Positions 9,196 to 17,618 of a DNA stretch of 64,000 nt are shown piece after piece. The stretch covers positions 35,676-99,675 of the forward strand of contig JBJEJH010000037.1 of NCBI GenBank assembly GCA_051877855.1. The letters are read 5' to 3'. The position numbers and the translations under genes are program-made. The DNA is from MGBC120314 sp051877855 (GTDB taxonomy: Bacteria > Bacillota > Clostridia > Lachnospirales > Lachnospiraceae). Each line of letters starts with the position of its first letter. Within the stretch, counting starts at the first letter, position 1. A model generated the notes under the pieces. That model was not told the origin of the DNA. It made no database searches and saw only the letters and a list, made by a program, of their open reading frames with translations.

Positions 9196-9957
9196 ATGGG
9201 TAATGTAATTGAGATGAAAAATGTCACCAAAGATTATGGTGATTTTAAAATAGATAATGTAAGTTTCGCAGTGCCGGAAGGATCTGTATGTGGATTTATC
9301 GGTCAGAATGGTGCCGGTAAGACGACAACCATCAAACTTTTACTGGATGTCATCAGCCCGGATGCAGGAGAAATCTTTTTGTTTGGAGAAAACATCAAAA
9401 ACAATAGTGCAAAACTTCGCGAGGATATAGGTGTTGTTTTTGATGAAATGGGTTTTCACGAGTTTATGACCGGGAAAAACATCAATATTATGATGAAAAA
9501 CATATACAAAAACTGGGATGAGAAACTTTTCTTTGACTACTTAAAACGTTTCTCACTGCCGGCGGGAAAGAAATGTGGTGATTTTTCCCGTGGCATGCGA
9601 ATGAAACTGCAGATTGCCGTAGCACTTTCGCACCATGCGAAGCTTCTTGTGATGGATGAGCCAACCTCCGGCCTTGATCCGATTGTGCGAAATGAAATGC
9701 TTCAGATTTTTCGGGAATTTATGGGCGAAGAAGATCATACGATACTGCTTTCTTCTCATATTACGGGGGATTTGGAAAAACTGGCGGATGAAGTGGTATT
9801 TATCAATGGAGGAAAAATTATTCTATCCGGCAATAAGGATGATATCCTAAAGAAGCATCAGGGAATGATGATTGAACCGGTATCCTTGGAAGATATCATG
9901 CTTTTCTATGTGAACCGGACCTTTAAGGATAACGAAAAGAAATCCAAAGAGAGGTAG
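9196..9957 (+). CDS. ABC-2 type exporter, ATP-binding subunit (BcrA/YtrB-like)
   Basis: This is a 253-residue soluble ATPase: Walker A GQNGAGKTT, a divergent signature in SRGMRMK as is common in the BcrA/YtrB/EcsA group, Walker B LLVMDEPTSGLDP and the H-loop in SSHITGD. The ATG at 9196 follows GAGGG with five bases of spacing and is preferred over the in-frame GTG at 9136. Two integral-membrane partners follow at once, making an ABC-2 exporter. Such exporters often confer peptide-antibiotic resistance or bacteriocin immunity. A GntR regulator usually heads YtrB-type operons; none is present, while a BlaI/BlaR1-like pair lies directly upstream. Confidence 0.85.
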   Translation: MGNVIEMKNVTKDYGDFKIDNVSFAVPEGSVCGFIGQNGAGKTTTIKLLLDVISPDAGEIFLFGENIKNNSAKLREDIGVVFDEMGFHEFMTGKNINIMMKNIYKNWDEKLFFDYLKRFSLPAGKKCGDFSRGMRMKLQIAVALSHHAKLLVMDEPTSGLDPIVRNEMLQIFREFMGEEDHTILLSSHITGDLEKLADEVVFINGGKIILSGNKDDILKKHQGMMIEPVSLEDIMLFYVNRTFKDNEKKSKER

Positions 9958-9961
9958 TCAT

Positions 9962-10729
9962 ATGAGAGGACTGATATTAAAAGATCTGATGTGTCTTAGA
10001 AAACAACTGATTATTTTTTCCTATATAGTCATCTTTGTACTTGTAATTTCGGTTATGTTTGTACTCAGTTCCCGATATGGAAATCTTGCTGTTGTAAACG
10101 AAGAAATGATGATAGCGAATGATATGTCCTATGCGGATATTCGAAGTCTGTCTACGTGGGCATTGATTATTTTTATGTTTCTTCCGATTGCAATGGTGTC
10201 AGATGCAGCAGCGATTTTTGTAGAAGATGGAAAGGCAGGATTTGCCGATGTGTCTGCATGTTTGCCCCTTTCCGTGGAAAAGCGTGTTTTGGCGAAGTAT
10301 ATCACAGTATTTGCAATGTTTGGACTTGGTGTGGCCATTGATCTGGTGATTTCCTTTATCCTTTCCAGGCTCACAGATATTATTTCCTTTGCAGATTTTT
10401 TGGGTATCATTATTTCGGCAGCCAGTCTTATGAGTATTTATGGTGCGCTTGTGATTGGATTCTGTTTTTTATACGGATATGGAAAAGAGGATTATGCAAT
10501 TATCAGTTCAGGGGCTTTGATTATTCTGACCGCGATCCTTGTGAATATCCATAAGATTAAAAATTTATTTATGTCTGCTGATGATGTCCAAGGCATGAAT
10601 GCGTTTGAGAATTTTATAGATTTTTTCAAACACAAATTTTATATCCTGTTTGTAATTGCGCTGATAACGATGGTGGTTTCTTATTTTGCTTCAGTCCGGA
10701 TTGCAAAAAAGAAGAGAGGTGTCGTATAA
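9962..10729 (+). CDS. ABC-2 type exporter permease (first)
   Basis: This is a 255-residue membrane protein with about six hydrophobic segments. It opens MRGLILKDLMCLRKQLIIF, the usual amphipathic start of ABC-2 permeases (LxKDL). Segments near residues 17-37, 58-80, 110-130, 140-165, 170-187 and 222-245 are strongly hydrophobic. It starts 4 bp after the ATPase gene, and its stop overlaps the start of the next permease by one base (TAATG). The two permeases probably form the membrane channel together. Confidence 0.8.
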   Translation: MRGLILKDLMCLRKQLIIFSYIVIFVLVISVMFVLSSRYGNLAVVNEEMMIANDMSYADIRSLSTWALIIFMFLPIAMVSDAAAIFVEDGKAGFADVSACLPLSVEKRVLAKYITVFAMFGLGVAIDLVISFILSRLTDIISFADFLGIIISAASLMSIYGALVIGFCFLYGYGKEDYAIISSGALIILTAILVNIHKIKNLFMSADDVQGMNAFENFIDFFKHKFYILFVIALITMVVSYFASVRIAKKKRGVV

Positions 10730-11499
10730 TGGCAGGATTATTGTATAAAGATTTTGTTTCCGTAAGCGGTAAAAAGATTTTAATCATCATAATTTGCCTT
10801 ACCATTGCATTTATCGGACTTCGTATGGCATTTCCGGGAAACTTGGACAACGCCCTTTTTATGGCTGAGACCGAGGAGGGTGAAATGATAAATATACTTG
10901 ATTTATTCTTTATAACAGGACTTGGTTCGTTTCTGATATTTATCTTCAGCATCATCAACGGATGGGTGGGGAAAATTGTGGATGGCGATGATAAGAATAA
11001 AATCAGGGGATATCTGAACGCACTTCCATTGGAGAAAAACGCATATTGGGCTTCAAAATATATTTTCATAGGTATTACTGCATATGTATTGATGTCCATT
11101 GCAATGAGTTGGGATATAGCGGCAAATGCATTTTGCAGGGAGGGTATGTTTTCAGATGTGCTTTCTATGATTGGTGCCATGATTCCGTCGGTCATATATA
11201 TTGTTTTATTGTCGGCAGCAATTGAACTTCCTATGTTTCTGATCTTTGGAAAGAATAAGGCGATGCTTATAAAAATCGCCATTATAATGACACTTGCATT
11301 TTTTGTGATTGGCTTCCTATTGTTTGGAGATTTTGTATGGATTGAGCAGCATCTCAATATATCGGTATTGCTGAAATGGTATGAAGATCATTTGTTTGCT
11401 GTTTCACTCCTTAATATTTTATTTCCGGTAATTACGTTGATACTGTACTATCTGTCTTATCGCATCACATGTCATTTCGCAGGAAGAAAGGCAGCATAG
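10729..11499 (+). CDS. ABC-2 type exporter permease (second)
   Basis: This is a 256-residue membrane protein of the same design as its upstream neighbour: LLYKDFVSVSGKK at the N-terminus and about six transmembrane segments (residues ~16-33, 62-82, 100-125, 140-165, 172-200, 222-245). Its start overlaps the stop of the first permease, so the two are co-translated. No catalytic motif is present. It completes a three-gene exporter of BcrAB or YtrBCD type; cargo unknown. Confidence 0.8.
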   Translation: MAGLLYKDFVSVSGKKILIIIICLTIAFIGLRMAFPGNLDNALFMAETEEGEMINILDLFFITGLGSFLIFIFSIINGWVGKIVDGDDKNKIRGYLNALPLEKNAYWASKYIFIGITAYVLMSIAMSWDIAANAFCREGMFSDVLSMIGAMIPSVIYIVLLSAAIELPMFLIFGKNKAMLIKIAIIMTLAFFVIGFLLFGDFVWIEQHLNISVLLKWYEDHLFAVSLLNILFPVITLILYYLSYRITCHFAGRKAA

Positions 11500-11565
11500 C
11501 GTGAAAGGCAGTAAGACTTTCGTTATCGGTTGTGTCCGGGCAAGGGCTAAGATGTGGAGAATTGT

Positions 11566-12450
11566 ATGAATAGAAAATTGGAAGCAAAAAGACTTTTTAT
11601 TTATCTTGCATTATCTTTTGGACTCACATGGATTATCTTTTTTGTTTATATTCTGACAGGACATAAGTGGGATGGCACCAATCCCAGATTGGAGACTTTT
11701 ACTGCACTTGGGATGCTTATGCCGGTGTTCGCTCATGTCCTTACCAGATGGTTGACCAAAGAAGGATTTGCCATGACGGGTGAAGATTCTTTAATGCTTG
11801 GTATCAGTCTGAAAAATAAAAAATGGCTGTACTATATATTTGCAATGTTTGTCCCATGGGTTTATTTTGAAATATGGCACGGGCTTGCGCTTTTGGTTTC
11901 TCCGGAAATGTTTGATCCGGAATATTATAAGGTTATTGGGATCGAAAAAAATCTTGTCTGGCTCATGCCTCTTAACGGAATCGTAATCGGTTCGGTTATT
12001 TCCTTTGCTGCTTTTGGTGAAGAGGGCGGATGGCGTGGCTACATGATGCCAAAACTTATCAAGCTTTTGGGAGTCCCCAAAGCTGTTTTGACGGGTGGTA
12101 TCCTATGGGGATTGTGGCATGCACCTCTAACCTGTGTCGGCCACAATTTTGGAACCGATTATCCGGGGTTTCCGTATCTTGGTATCCTGGTGATGTGTAT
12201 CGATTGTACGTTAATGGGAATTATGCTTACATTTATTACGGTAAAAACCGGTTCTGTCTGGCCGGCGGCGATCATGCATGCCGTAAATAATACCAATCCG
12301 AGTATCCTGGCGTTATTTACCAATACCGAAAAAGCAACCGGAGTTCTGAACAATTCTTTCTATGGTTATTTTTTATGCTTTATCCCGATGACAGTGATAG
12401 CAGGAATTTGTTTTGTTCTTTTGTGTAAAGATAAGCCGCGTGACCATTGA
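11566..12450 (+). CDS. CPBP-family intramembrane glutamic protease (Abi/CAAX type)
   Basis: This is a 294-residue polytopic membrane protein with the three CPBP signatures in order: EEGGWRG (the EExxxR motif), the WGLWHAP stretch carrying the second His, and HAVNN with the last His and Asn. These define Rce1/Abi-type intramembrane proteases. In Firmicutes many such genes lie in bacteriocin or immunity loci. An in-frame GTG at 11554 exists, but the ATG at 11566 has GGAGA upstream and fits better. It lies 66 bp after the ABC-2 exporter in the same orientation, consistent with an envelope or peptide-resistance role. Confidence 0.85.
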   Translation: MNRKLEAKRLFIYLALSFGLTWIIFFVYILTGHKWDGTNPRLETFTALGMLMPVFAHVLTRWLTKEGFAMTGEDSLMLGISLKNKKWLYYIFAMFVPWVYFEIWHGLALLVSPEMFDPEYYKVIGIEKNLVWLMPLNGIVIGSVISFAAFGEEGGWRGYMMPKLIKLLGVPKAVLTGGILWGLWHAPLTCVGHNFGTDYPGFPYLGILVMCIDCTLMGIMLTFITVKTGSVWPAAIMHAVNNTNPSILALFTNTEKATGVLNNSFYGYFLCFIPMTVIAGICFVLLCKDKPRDH

Positions 12451-12469
12451 CTATATAGGCAAAGGAGAC

Positions 12470-12586
12470 ATGAATATGGGATTCTTTAATGAAAAACAAC
12501 TGTGTGTATACGGTGAGGAATTATCCGTACTGACGGAACGGATGCAGGGATTTACCCATAAGGATCAGAAACCGTACTGGCACTAG
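12470..12586 (+). CDS. small hypothetical protein (38 residues), possibly a fragment
   Basis: An ATG at 12470 with AAAGGAG three bases upstream opens a 38-residue frame ending at TAG 12584-12586. It starts 20 bp after the CPBP protease stop. The peptide is hydrophilic, with FNEKQLCVYGEEL at the start and HKDQKPYWH at the end, and has no membrane segment. I do not recognise the family. The good ribosome site argues for translation. The abrupt end could mean a truncated longer gene. Confidence 0.4.
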   Translation: MNMGFFNEKQLCVYGEELSVLTERMQGFTHKDQKPYWH

Positions 12587-12619
12587 AAGGTATCGATAAA
12601 AAAAGATTATTTCTATATA

Positions 12620-12647
12620 TTGCATTTTTCAAAACAGGTTGTATAAT
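12620..12647 (+). promoter_or_regulatory. promoter of the serine dehydratase leader
   Basis: TTGCAT (12620-12625), a 16-bp spacer and a perfect TATAAT (12642-12647) predict transcription from about 12654. That leaves a leader of ~174 nt before sdaAB. Confidence 0.6.
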
Positions 12648-12653
12648 ACTTTT

Positions 12654-12772
12654 GTAGTATCATTCATTAGGAATGAGATTTAAAACGAATAGTTATTATT
12701 GGAACGAACCTTGTTGAGCTTGAGTGATGTAATAATAGCGGGAAGCCTTATATTCAAGGTTTTCCGTTTTTT
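12654..12772 (+). promoter_or_regulatory. structured leader with candidate attenuator upstream of sdaAB
   Basis: The leader contains a short hairpin TCATTC/GAATGA (12660-12676) and a 10-bp helix GTTATTATTG (12692-12701) with TAATAATAGC (12730-12739). It also contains a terminator-like hairpin GGAAGCCTT / AAGGTTTTCC (12741-12765) followed by GTTTTTTG. AACCTTG (12707-12713), inside the loop of the long helix, is exactly complementary to CAAGGTT (12755-12761) in the terminator's 3' arm. An alternative antiterminator pairing is therefore possible. The T-box AGGGTGG-type motif is absent and no known riboswitch class was recognised. A protein- or metabolite-controlled attenuator is inferred. Confidence 0.5.
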
Positions 12773-12827
12773 GCATTATTTGAACATAATTTTTTTAGTA
12801 TCCAACTTTAAGGAGGTAAGGAAGTTT

Positions 12828-13496
12828 ATGAATTTGTTTGATATCATCGGGCCGATTATGGTTGGACCATCCAGTTCCCATACGGCAGGCGCAGTAAAGA
12901 TTGGATATGTGACCAGCAAATTGATGGGAGAGAGGATTGTCTCGGCTAAGATTTTGCTGCATGGTTCATTTTTAGCCACAGGTAAAGGGCATGGAACGCA
13001 TTTTGCGATTGTGGCGGGATTGTTAGGAATGAAGCCGGATGACGTCCGGATTCCGCAAAGTTTAGAATTGGCAAAAGAGGCAAAAATGAAAGTGGAGTTT
13101 GGAAAAATTGATTTGGAGGATCGACATCCGAATTCCGTAGAATTGATTTTAGAAGGAGTGAATGGAAGAACTCTTACCGTAATAGGGGAATCCATAGGAG
13201 GCTCTTTAATTAATATAGCAAGTGTGGATGGGCTGGATGCCAATTTCTCCGGTGATTATCCGACCTTGATTGTGCATAACCTTGACCAGCCGGGACATGT
13301 GGCGGAAGTAACCAGTATGCTGGCACATAAATCGGTTAACATCGCGACGATGCAGCTATACCGGGCGGACCGGGGCGGAGATGCGGTTATGGTTATTGAA
13401 TGTGACCAGGAGGTTCCGAAGGAATCAATTAAGTGGCTGGAACATCTTGAAGGCGTGGAAAAGGTGACATACTATAGTCTGGAAGGAGATGAGTAA
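12828..13496 (+). CDS. sdaAB: L-serine dehydratase, iron-sulfur type, beta subunit
   Basis: This is a 222-residue beta subunit of the Fe-S L-serine ammonia-lyase, which converts L-serine to pyruvate and ammonia in the cytosol. The family motif GPSSSHTAGA is near the N-terminus, and an ACT domain (from about residue 148, DYPTLIVHNLDQPGHVAEV) closes the protein. The frame extends upstream to 12699, but the ATG at 12828 follows AAGGAGG and begins with the canonical NLFDIIGPIMVGPSS. It overlaps the alpha-subunit region downstream. The structured leader upstream suggests transcriptional attenuation. Confidence 0.93.
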   Translation: MNLFDIIGPIMVGPSSSHTAGAVKIGYVTSKLMGERIVSAKILLHGSFLATGKGHGTHFAIVAGLLGMKPDDVRIPQSLELAKEAKMKVEFGKIDLEDRHPNSVELILEGVNGRTLTVIGESIGGSLINIASVDGLDANFSGDYPTLIVHNLDQPGHVAEVTSMLAHKSVNIATMQLYRADRGGDAVMVIECDQEVPKESIKWLEHLEGVEKVTYYSLEGDE

Positions 13497-13497
13497 G

Positions 13498-14376
13498 ATG
13501 GGGTTTATCAAATTAAGTGAGATTGTGGAAGCATCCAATGAACAGGGAATACCGTTTTGGCAGGTGGTTTTGCAGGAGGATATGCGGGAACGGAATGTGA
13601 CAAAAGAGGATTCCATGAAGATGATGAAAACCATGTTTGACGCCATGCTAAAGGCGGATCAGACATATGACCCCGGACTGAAATCTTCCAGCGGCTTAGC
13701 AGGGGGCGACGGTGCCAAGCTGGAAGAATACAGGATGAACCATGACTGTCTGGTGGGAGATTTTCTGGCACAAGTGATGGAAAAAGCGGTGAAGATGGGA
13801 GAGTCCAATGCCTGTATGCGACGTATTGTTGCTATGCCTACGGCCGGTTCCTGCGGTGTGATTCCGGCGGTTTTGTTAACTTACAAAGAGCAGAAACAAG
13901 TATCGGAGGAACGAATCATAGAGGCCCTGTACGTGGCCGGAGGAATTGGTAAAGTGATCGCTGCCGGTGCGTGTATATCAGGAGCGGAAGGCGGATGTCA
14001 GGCGGAAATCGGATCTGCCAGCGCTATGGCAGCAGGGGCAGTAGCTTATTTGGAAAATGGAAGTAATGAGGATATTGTAAATGCAGCAGCATTTGCTTTA
14101 AAAAATATGCTGGGCCTTACCTGTGATCCGGTAGCCGGACTGGTGGAGGTGCCATGTATTAAGAGAAATATATCCGGTGCAGTGAATGCGGTGACATCCG
14201 CTGAACTTGCTCTTGCAGGTGTTCGAAGTGCTATTGAGCCGGATGAAGTAATTATCTCTATGAAACGTATAGGTAAACTGATTCCGGCCTGCCTGCGGGA
14301 AACCGGTCAGGATGGATTAGCGATTACGGAAAGTGCCAAAAAAGTGGAGCAACGGATGCAGCAGGAGTGGATCTAA
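13498..14376 (+). CDS. sdaAA: L-serine dehydratase, iron-sulfur type, alpha subunit
   Basis: This is a 292-residue catalytic alpha subunit. The cysteines expected to hold the [4Fe-4S] cluster lie in AMPTAGSCGVIPAV and in CDPVAGLVEVPC, with a Gly-rich AGGIGKVIAAGACISGAEGG stretch between. Two in-frame ATGs compete. The one at 13489 is too close to the AAGGAG (13483-13488), whereas 13498 has a nine-base spacing and is preferred; it lies 1 bp after the beta-subunit stop. The split alpha/beta form with sdaAB first is typical of Clostridia. The two proteins act as one oxygen-sensitive enzyme feeding pyruvate into fermentation. Confidence 0.93.
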   Translation: MGFIKLSEIVEASNEQGIPFWQVVLQEDMRERNVTKEDSMKMMKTMFDAMLKADQTYDPGLKSSSGLAGGDGAKLEEYRMNHDCLVGDFLAQVMEKAVKMGESNACMRRIVAMPTAGSCGVIPAVLLTYKEQKQVSEERIIEALYVAGGIGKVIAAGACISGAEGGCQAEIGSASAMAAGAVAYLENGSNEDIVNAAAFALKNMLGLTCDPVAGLVEVPCIKRNISGAVNAVTSAELALAGVRSAIEPDEVIISMKRIGKLIPACLRETGQDGLAITESAKKVEQRMQQEWI

Positions 14377-14425
14377 AAAGGCAGGAAGACCATGATCAAA
14401 GCGCGGTATTCGGTTGTGTTTTCAC

Positions 14426-14454
14426 TTGTAATAATGATGCAAAAGTTCTATAAT
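14426..14454 (+). promoter_or_regulatory. promoter of the EAL-domain gene
   Basis: TTGTAA (14426-14431), a 17-bp spacer and TATAAT (14449-14454) lie about 40 bp upstream of the start codon at 14495, in the 118-bp gap after sdaAA. Confidence 0.55.
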
Positions 14455-14494
14455 ATTCCTGTAGGAAGTTTTTTCTTGGAATAGAGGAATACAT

Positions 14495-16732
14495 ATGAAA
14501 GAGCATGTGAAGGATCATATGAAAGAAATAAATACGAAAAAATTTAGCATCATTTTGGTTGTCTTGGTGGCTATCGTAATAATGATTTTTTCAAGCTCCT
14601 ATAAGATTTTTAATGAGCTTGAAGACCAGCTGCGACAGAATCTTGAAGATGTAGCTGCACAGAACGCATTGGCGCTGCACAATAAGATACATTCAAATTA
14701 TGAACTGCTTCTGAGTCTTTCAGAAACGATGCATGATGTTGAACCGGATAACATCAGTGAAAGGCTGCAGTCTTTTGAGGTTTTTCTGGATGAGTACAAG
14801 CTGAAGCGGTTTGCGTATGTTTTTCCGGAGGGAACCAGTTACGCCACAGACGGAGGCGTAGCAAACTTGTCTTACCGGGAGTTCTTTAAACGGGGAATGG
14901 AAGGTAAGGCGACGATCAGCGATATCCTGGAAGATGCATTGGAAGAAAGTCATGGTCTGGTTAATGTTATGACCATTCCGGTTTTTGACGATAAAGGGGT
15001 GGTTGAGGGCGTATTTGGTCTGACGTATGACGCCCAAAGCTTTAATGATGCATTGCAGATTGAGTGCTTTGATGGGCAGGGTTACAGCTGTGCTATTAAC
15101 AGTGACGGACAGATTTTGGTTGCCATGGGAAATGATACCCTGCAGATGTCCGAGAACATGTTTACGGATCTGTTGGGTACGGATTCACGGAATACGAAAG
15201 TAATCGAGAATCTGAAAAAACAGATGGAAAATAATGTTCCTGCCGGTGGTGTTTTTTATCTGGAGGAGAAAAGTTACTATTGCGTTGTACCTGTAAAACT
15301 TATGGGTGGTGATGTCACATGGTATATGCTTACCATCATACCGGCAGAGGTCTTGGAAAGCAGGGCCGAACCTATTCAGCATAGTCTGTATCGGATGGCT
15401 TTAATTGTAATCCTCCTTACCTTTTTGGGAGCTGCATTTGTTGTTGCTCTTTCGCGGGAACAAAGAAACAGGATGCTTCGTTATGCATATGAAGATCCCC
15501 TTACAAATGGAGCAAATTATGCGAAATTCTGTGTGGAAATGAATACGAAGCGTGATACGCGTGGGTATCTTGTTTCCATGGATATCACCCGGTTTAATAA
15601 TATCAATATTGCTGCCGGGAAAGTGGCGGGAGACCACATGATCAGGGATATCTGGCAGATACTGAAAGATGAACTTCAAAGCGAGGAACTGGCTTGTCAT
15701 GTGCGTGAAGACATCTTTTGTCTGTTTTTGAAAACGGAAGATAGAGAACGATTAGTAGAGCGTTTAAATCAGATATCGGTTCGGATTAATAATGAGGCAA
15801 GGAAATTGCAGGTTAAGGGAATTCATTCTCGTTATGGCATTTATAAAATGAATAAAAATGAGGAAGTGGAGGATGCTTACAGCAAAGCCCAGATTGCAAG
15901 AGAACAGGCGCGAATTCAGAAAGAACAATATTACGTGTTCTATAATGAAATGGATCATGAACGTATGCAGCAGAATCAGCAGATGGAGGAACGTTTTGAG
16001 GAATCTCTTGCTGCAGGAGAATTTGAAGTCTGGTATCAGCCAAAGTACAGTGCTTCAACCGGGGAAGTAGTAGGAAGCGAAGCGCTGGTGCGCTGGAGAA
16101 ATACCGATGGAAGTCTGATTTCACCGGGCATATTCATTCCTCTCTTTGAACAAAACGGAATGATTGTGAAACTTGATGAGTACATGTTCCGTGCGGTATG
16201 CAAACAACAGGCACAGTGGCTTGCCAAGGGTCGGAAGATTTATCCGGTGTCTATTAATCTGAGCCGTGCATCTTTGTATTATGTTGATATTGTTGAAAGA
16301 TATCGTGCCATTATACAGGAATATGCGGTTGATCCTGAGTTCATACAGCTTGAAATCACGGAGAGTGCTATGGAGGGAATGTCCGGTATCCGGGAATTCC
16401 TGGAGCAGTTCCGGGATATGGGTATCCGAATTTTAATGGACGATTTTGGTACAGGCTATTCTTCACTTTCTACGTTGAATATGAAGTGTTTTGATACATT
16501 AAAGCTGGATAAGAGTCTCGTGGATCATATCGGAGAACAGAATGGTGAAACACTGTTATACTATGTGATTAATATGGGACAGAAGCTGGGACTTCATATC
16601 ACGGCAGAGGGCGTGGAAAATAACATGCAGCTGAAGTTCCTGCAAGAGAATCATTGTGATGATATCCAAGGTTTCCTTTTTGCAAAGCCTATGCCGTCTG
16701 CTGAGTTTGAAAATATATTAATACAATCGTAG
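14495..16732 (+). CDS. cyclic-di-GMP phosphodiesterase with sensor domain and degenerate GGDEF
   Basis: This 745-residue protein has a membrane helix (residues ~18-36), a ~250-residue extracytoplasmic Cache-like sensor and a second helix (~298-322). These are followed by a GGDEF-fold domain and a C-terminal EAL domain. The GGDEF signature is replaced by VREDIF, so no cyclase activity is expected. The EAL domain keeps EALVRW (Glu 529), ITESAM, DDFGTGYSSL, KLDKSLV and AEGVE, the metal and catalytic residues. It should degrade c-di-GMP, with the inactive GGDEF perhaps binding GTP as a regulator. It has its own promoter and is followed by a terminator, so it is monocistronic. Confidence 0.9.
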   Translation: MKEHVKDHMKEINTKKFSIILVVLVAIVIMIFSSSYKIFNELEDQLRQNLEDVAAQNALALHNKIHSNYELLLSLSETMHDVEPDNISERLQSFEVFLDEYKLKRFAYVFPEGTSYATDGGVANLSYREFFKRGMEGKATISDILEDALEESHGLVNVMTIPVFDDKGVVEGVFGLTYDAQSFNDALQIECFDGQGYSCAINSDGQILVAMGNDTLQMSENMFTDLLGTDSRNTKVIENLKKQMENNVPAGGVFYLEEKSYYCVVPVKLMGGDVTWYMLTIIPAEVLESRAEPIQHSLYRMALIVILLTFLGAAFVVALSREQRNRMLRYAYEDPLTNGANYAKFCVEMNTKRDTRGYLVSMDITRFNNINIAAGKVAGDHMIRDIWQILKDELQSEELACHVREDIFCLFLKTEDRERLVERLNQISVRINNEARKLQVKGIHSRYGIYKMNKNEEVEDAYSKAQIAREQARIQKEQYYVFYNEMDHERMQQNQQMEERFEESLAAGEFEVWYQPKYSASTGEVVGSEALVRWRNTDGSLISPGIFIPLFEQNGMIVKLDEYMFRAVCKQQAQWLAKGRKIYPVSINLSRASLYYVDIVERYRAIIQEYAVDPEFIQLEITESAMEGMSGIREFLEQFRDMGIRILMDDFGTGYSSLSTLNMKCFDTLKLDKSLVDHIGEQNGETLLYYVINMGQKLGLHITAEGVENNMQLKFLQENHCDDIQGFLFAKPMPSAEFENILIQS

Positions 16733-16760
16733 AGGTTACCGATACATATCAACCAATATT

Positions 16761-16803
16761 AAAATGCCGAAAATCTGTTTTGCACAGGTTTCCGGCATTT
16801 GAT
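16761..16803 (+). terminator. intrinsic terminator after the EAL gene
   Basis: AAATGCCGAAAATCTGT and ACAGGTTTCCGGCATTT form an imperfect ~16-bp stem around a TTTGC loop, followed by a short T-rich run. It begins 29 bp after the stop codon. Confidence 0.65.
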
Positions 16804-16934
16804 TTATATGTCAATTTTCTATAAAACGAACACAAATACCTAAAATGAAATCCTATCGGCACAGATAAAGTTGCTTTATAATGGCATTACATCAAATAAA
16901 TTTAATATACTTATTAAAGAAAAGGGGTAGTATC

Positions 16935-17618
16935 ATGAAAAAAAGCAACAATATTTTATGGGGTTCGATTCTTGTACTGTTGGGTGCAGTGTTGGCGCTG
17001 AATGCACTGGACATTACAGATATTAATCTGTTTTTTGACGGCTGGTGGACATTGTTCATCATTGTGCCGAGTGTCATCGGACTGGCTGGCGGACAGGACA
17101 CCAGCGGTAATCTGATTGGTTTGTTTATCGGAGCGTTTTTGCTGCTGTGTTGTCAGGGAATTTTGAATTTTGAGTTCCTGTGGAAACTGGCTGTACCGGC
17201 TATTATTATTCTCATCGGTCTGAAAATGATTCTTGGAAACATCTTCGGAAATAAGAGTGAAGAGATTCTGAAAAATATGAAACAGAATGGGGAATACCTT
17301 AGTGAGACCTGTGGAATCTTCTCCGGTCGGGACATCCGGTTTGACAACGAAGAGTTTCACGGAGCAGAGTTGACAGCGGTCTTTGGCGGTGTCAAGTGTG
17401 ATCTTAGAGATGCGGTGATTGAAAAGGACTGTGTTATTAACGCCAGTGCTGTTTTTGGCGGAATTGATTTGATCGTTCCGGAGAATGTGAATGTAAAAAT
17501 TCGATCCAATTCTCTGTTTGGCGGAATTTCTGACAAGAGAAAGCACCCGGTTGGAGATTATACAGAAACGATCTATGTGAATGGAACCTGTATGTTTGGA
17601 GGTGTGGACATCCGATGA
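16935..17618 (+). CDS. LiaF-like membrane protein
   Basis: This is a 227-residue protein. Its N-terminal half has about four hydrophobic segments (ILWGSILVLLGAVLAL, WTLFIIVPSVIGLAG, LIGLFIGAFLLLCC and LWKLAVPAIIILIGL). The C-terminal ~90 residues are beta-rich with repeated (A/L)FGG motifs (AVFGGVKCDL, AVFGGIDLIV, SLFGGISD, MFGGVDIR). This is the LiaF/VraT C-terminal fold associated with cell-envelope stress systems. The ATG at 16935, preceded by AAAGGGG, is preferred over an in-frame ATG at 16881. The stop overlaps the next start (ATGA), so it is coupled to the DUF4097-like gene. No LiaRS kinase-regulator pair is adjacent. Confidence 0.75.
   Translation: MKKSNNILWGSILVLLGAVLALNALDITDINLFFDGWWTLFIIVPSVIGLAGGQDTSGNLIGLFIGAFLLLCCQGILNFEFLWKLAVPAIIILIGLKMILGNIFGNKSEEILKNMKQNGEYLSETCGIFSGRDIRFDNEEFHGAELTAVFGGVKCDLRDAVIEKDCVINASAVFGGIDLIVPENVNVKIRSNSLFGGISDKRKHPVGDYTETIYVNGTCMFGGVDIR

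Noticed and set aside
10626..11357. 243-residue minus-strand ORF opposite the ABC-2 permease
   Set aside because: Antisense of a hydrophobic gene with no start signals.
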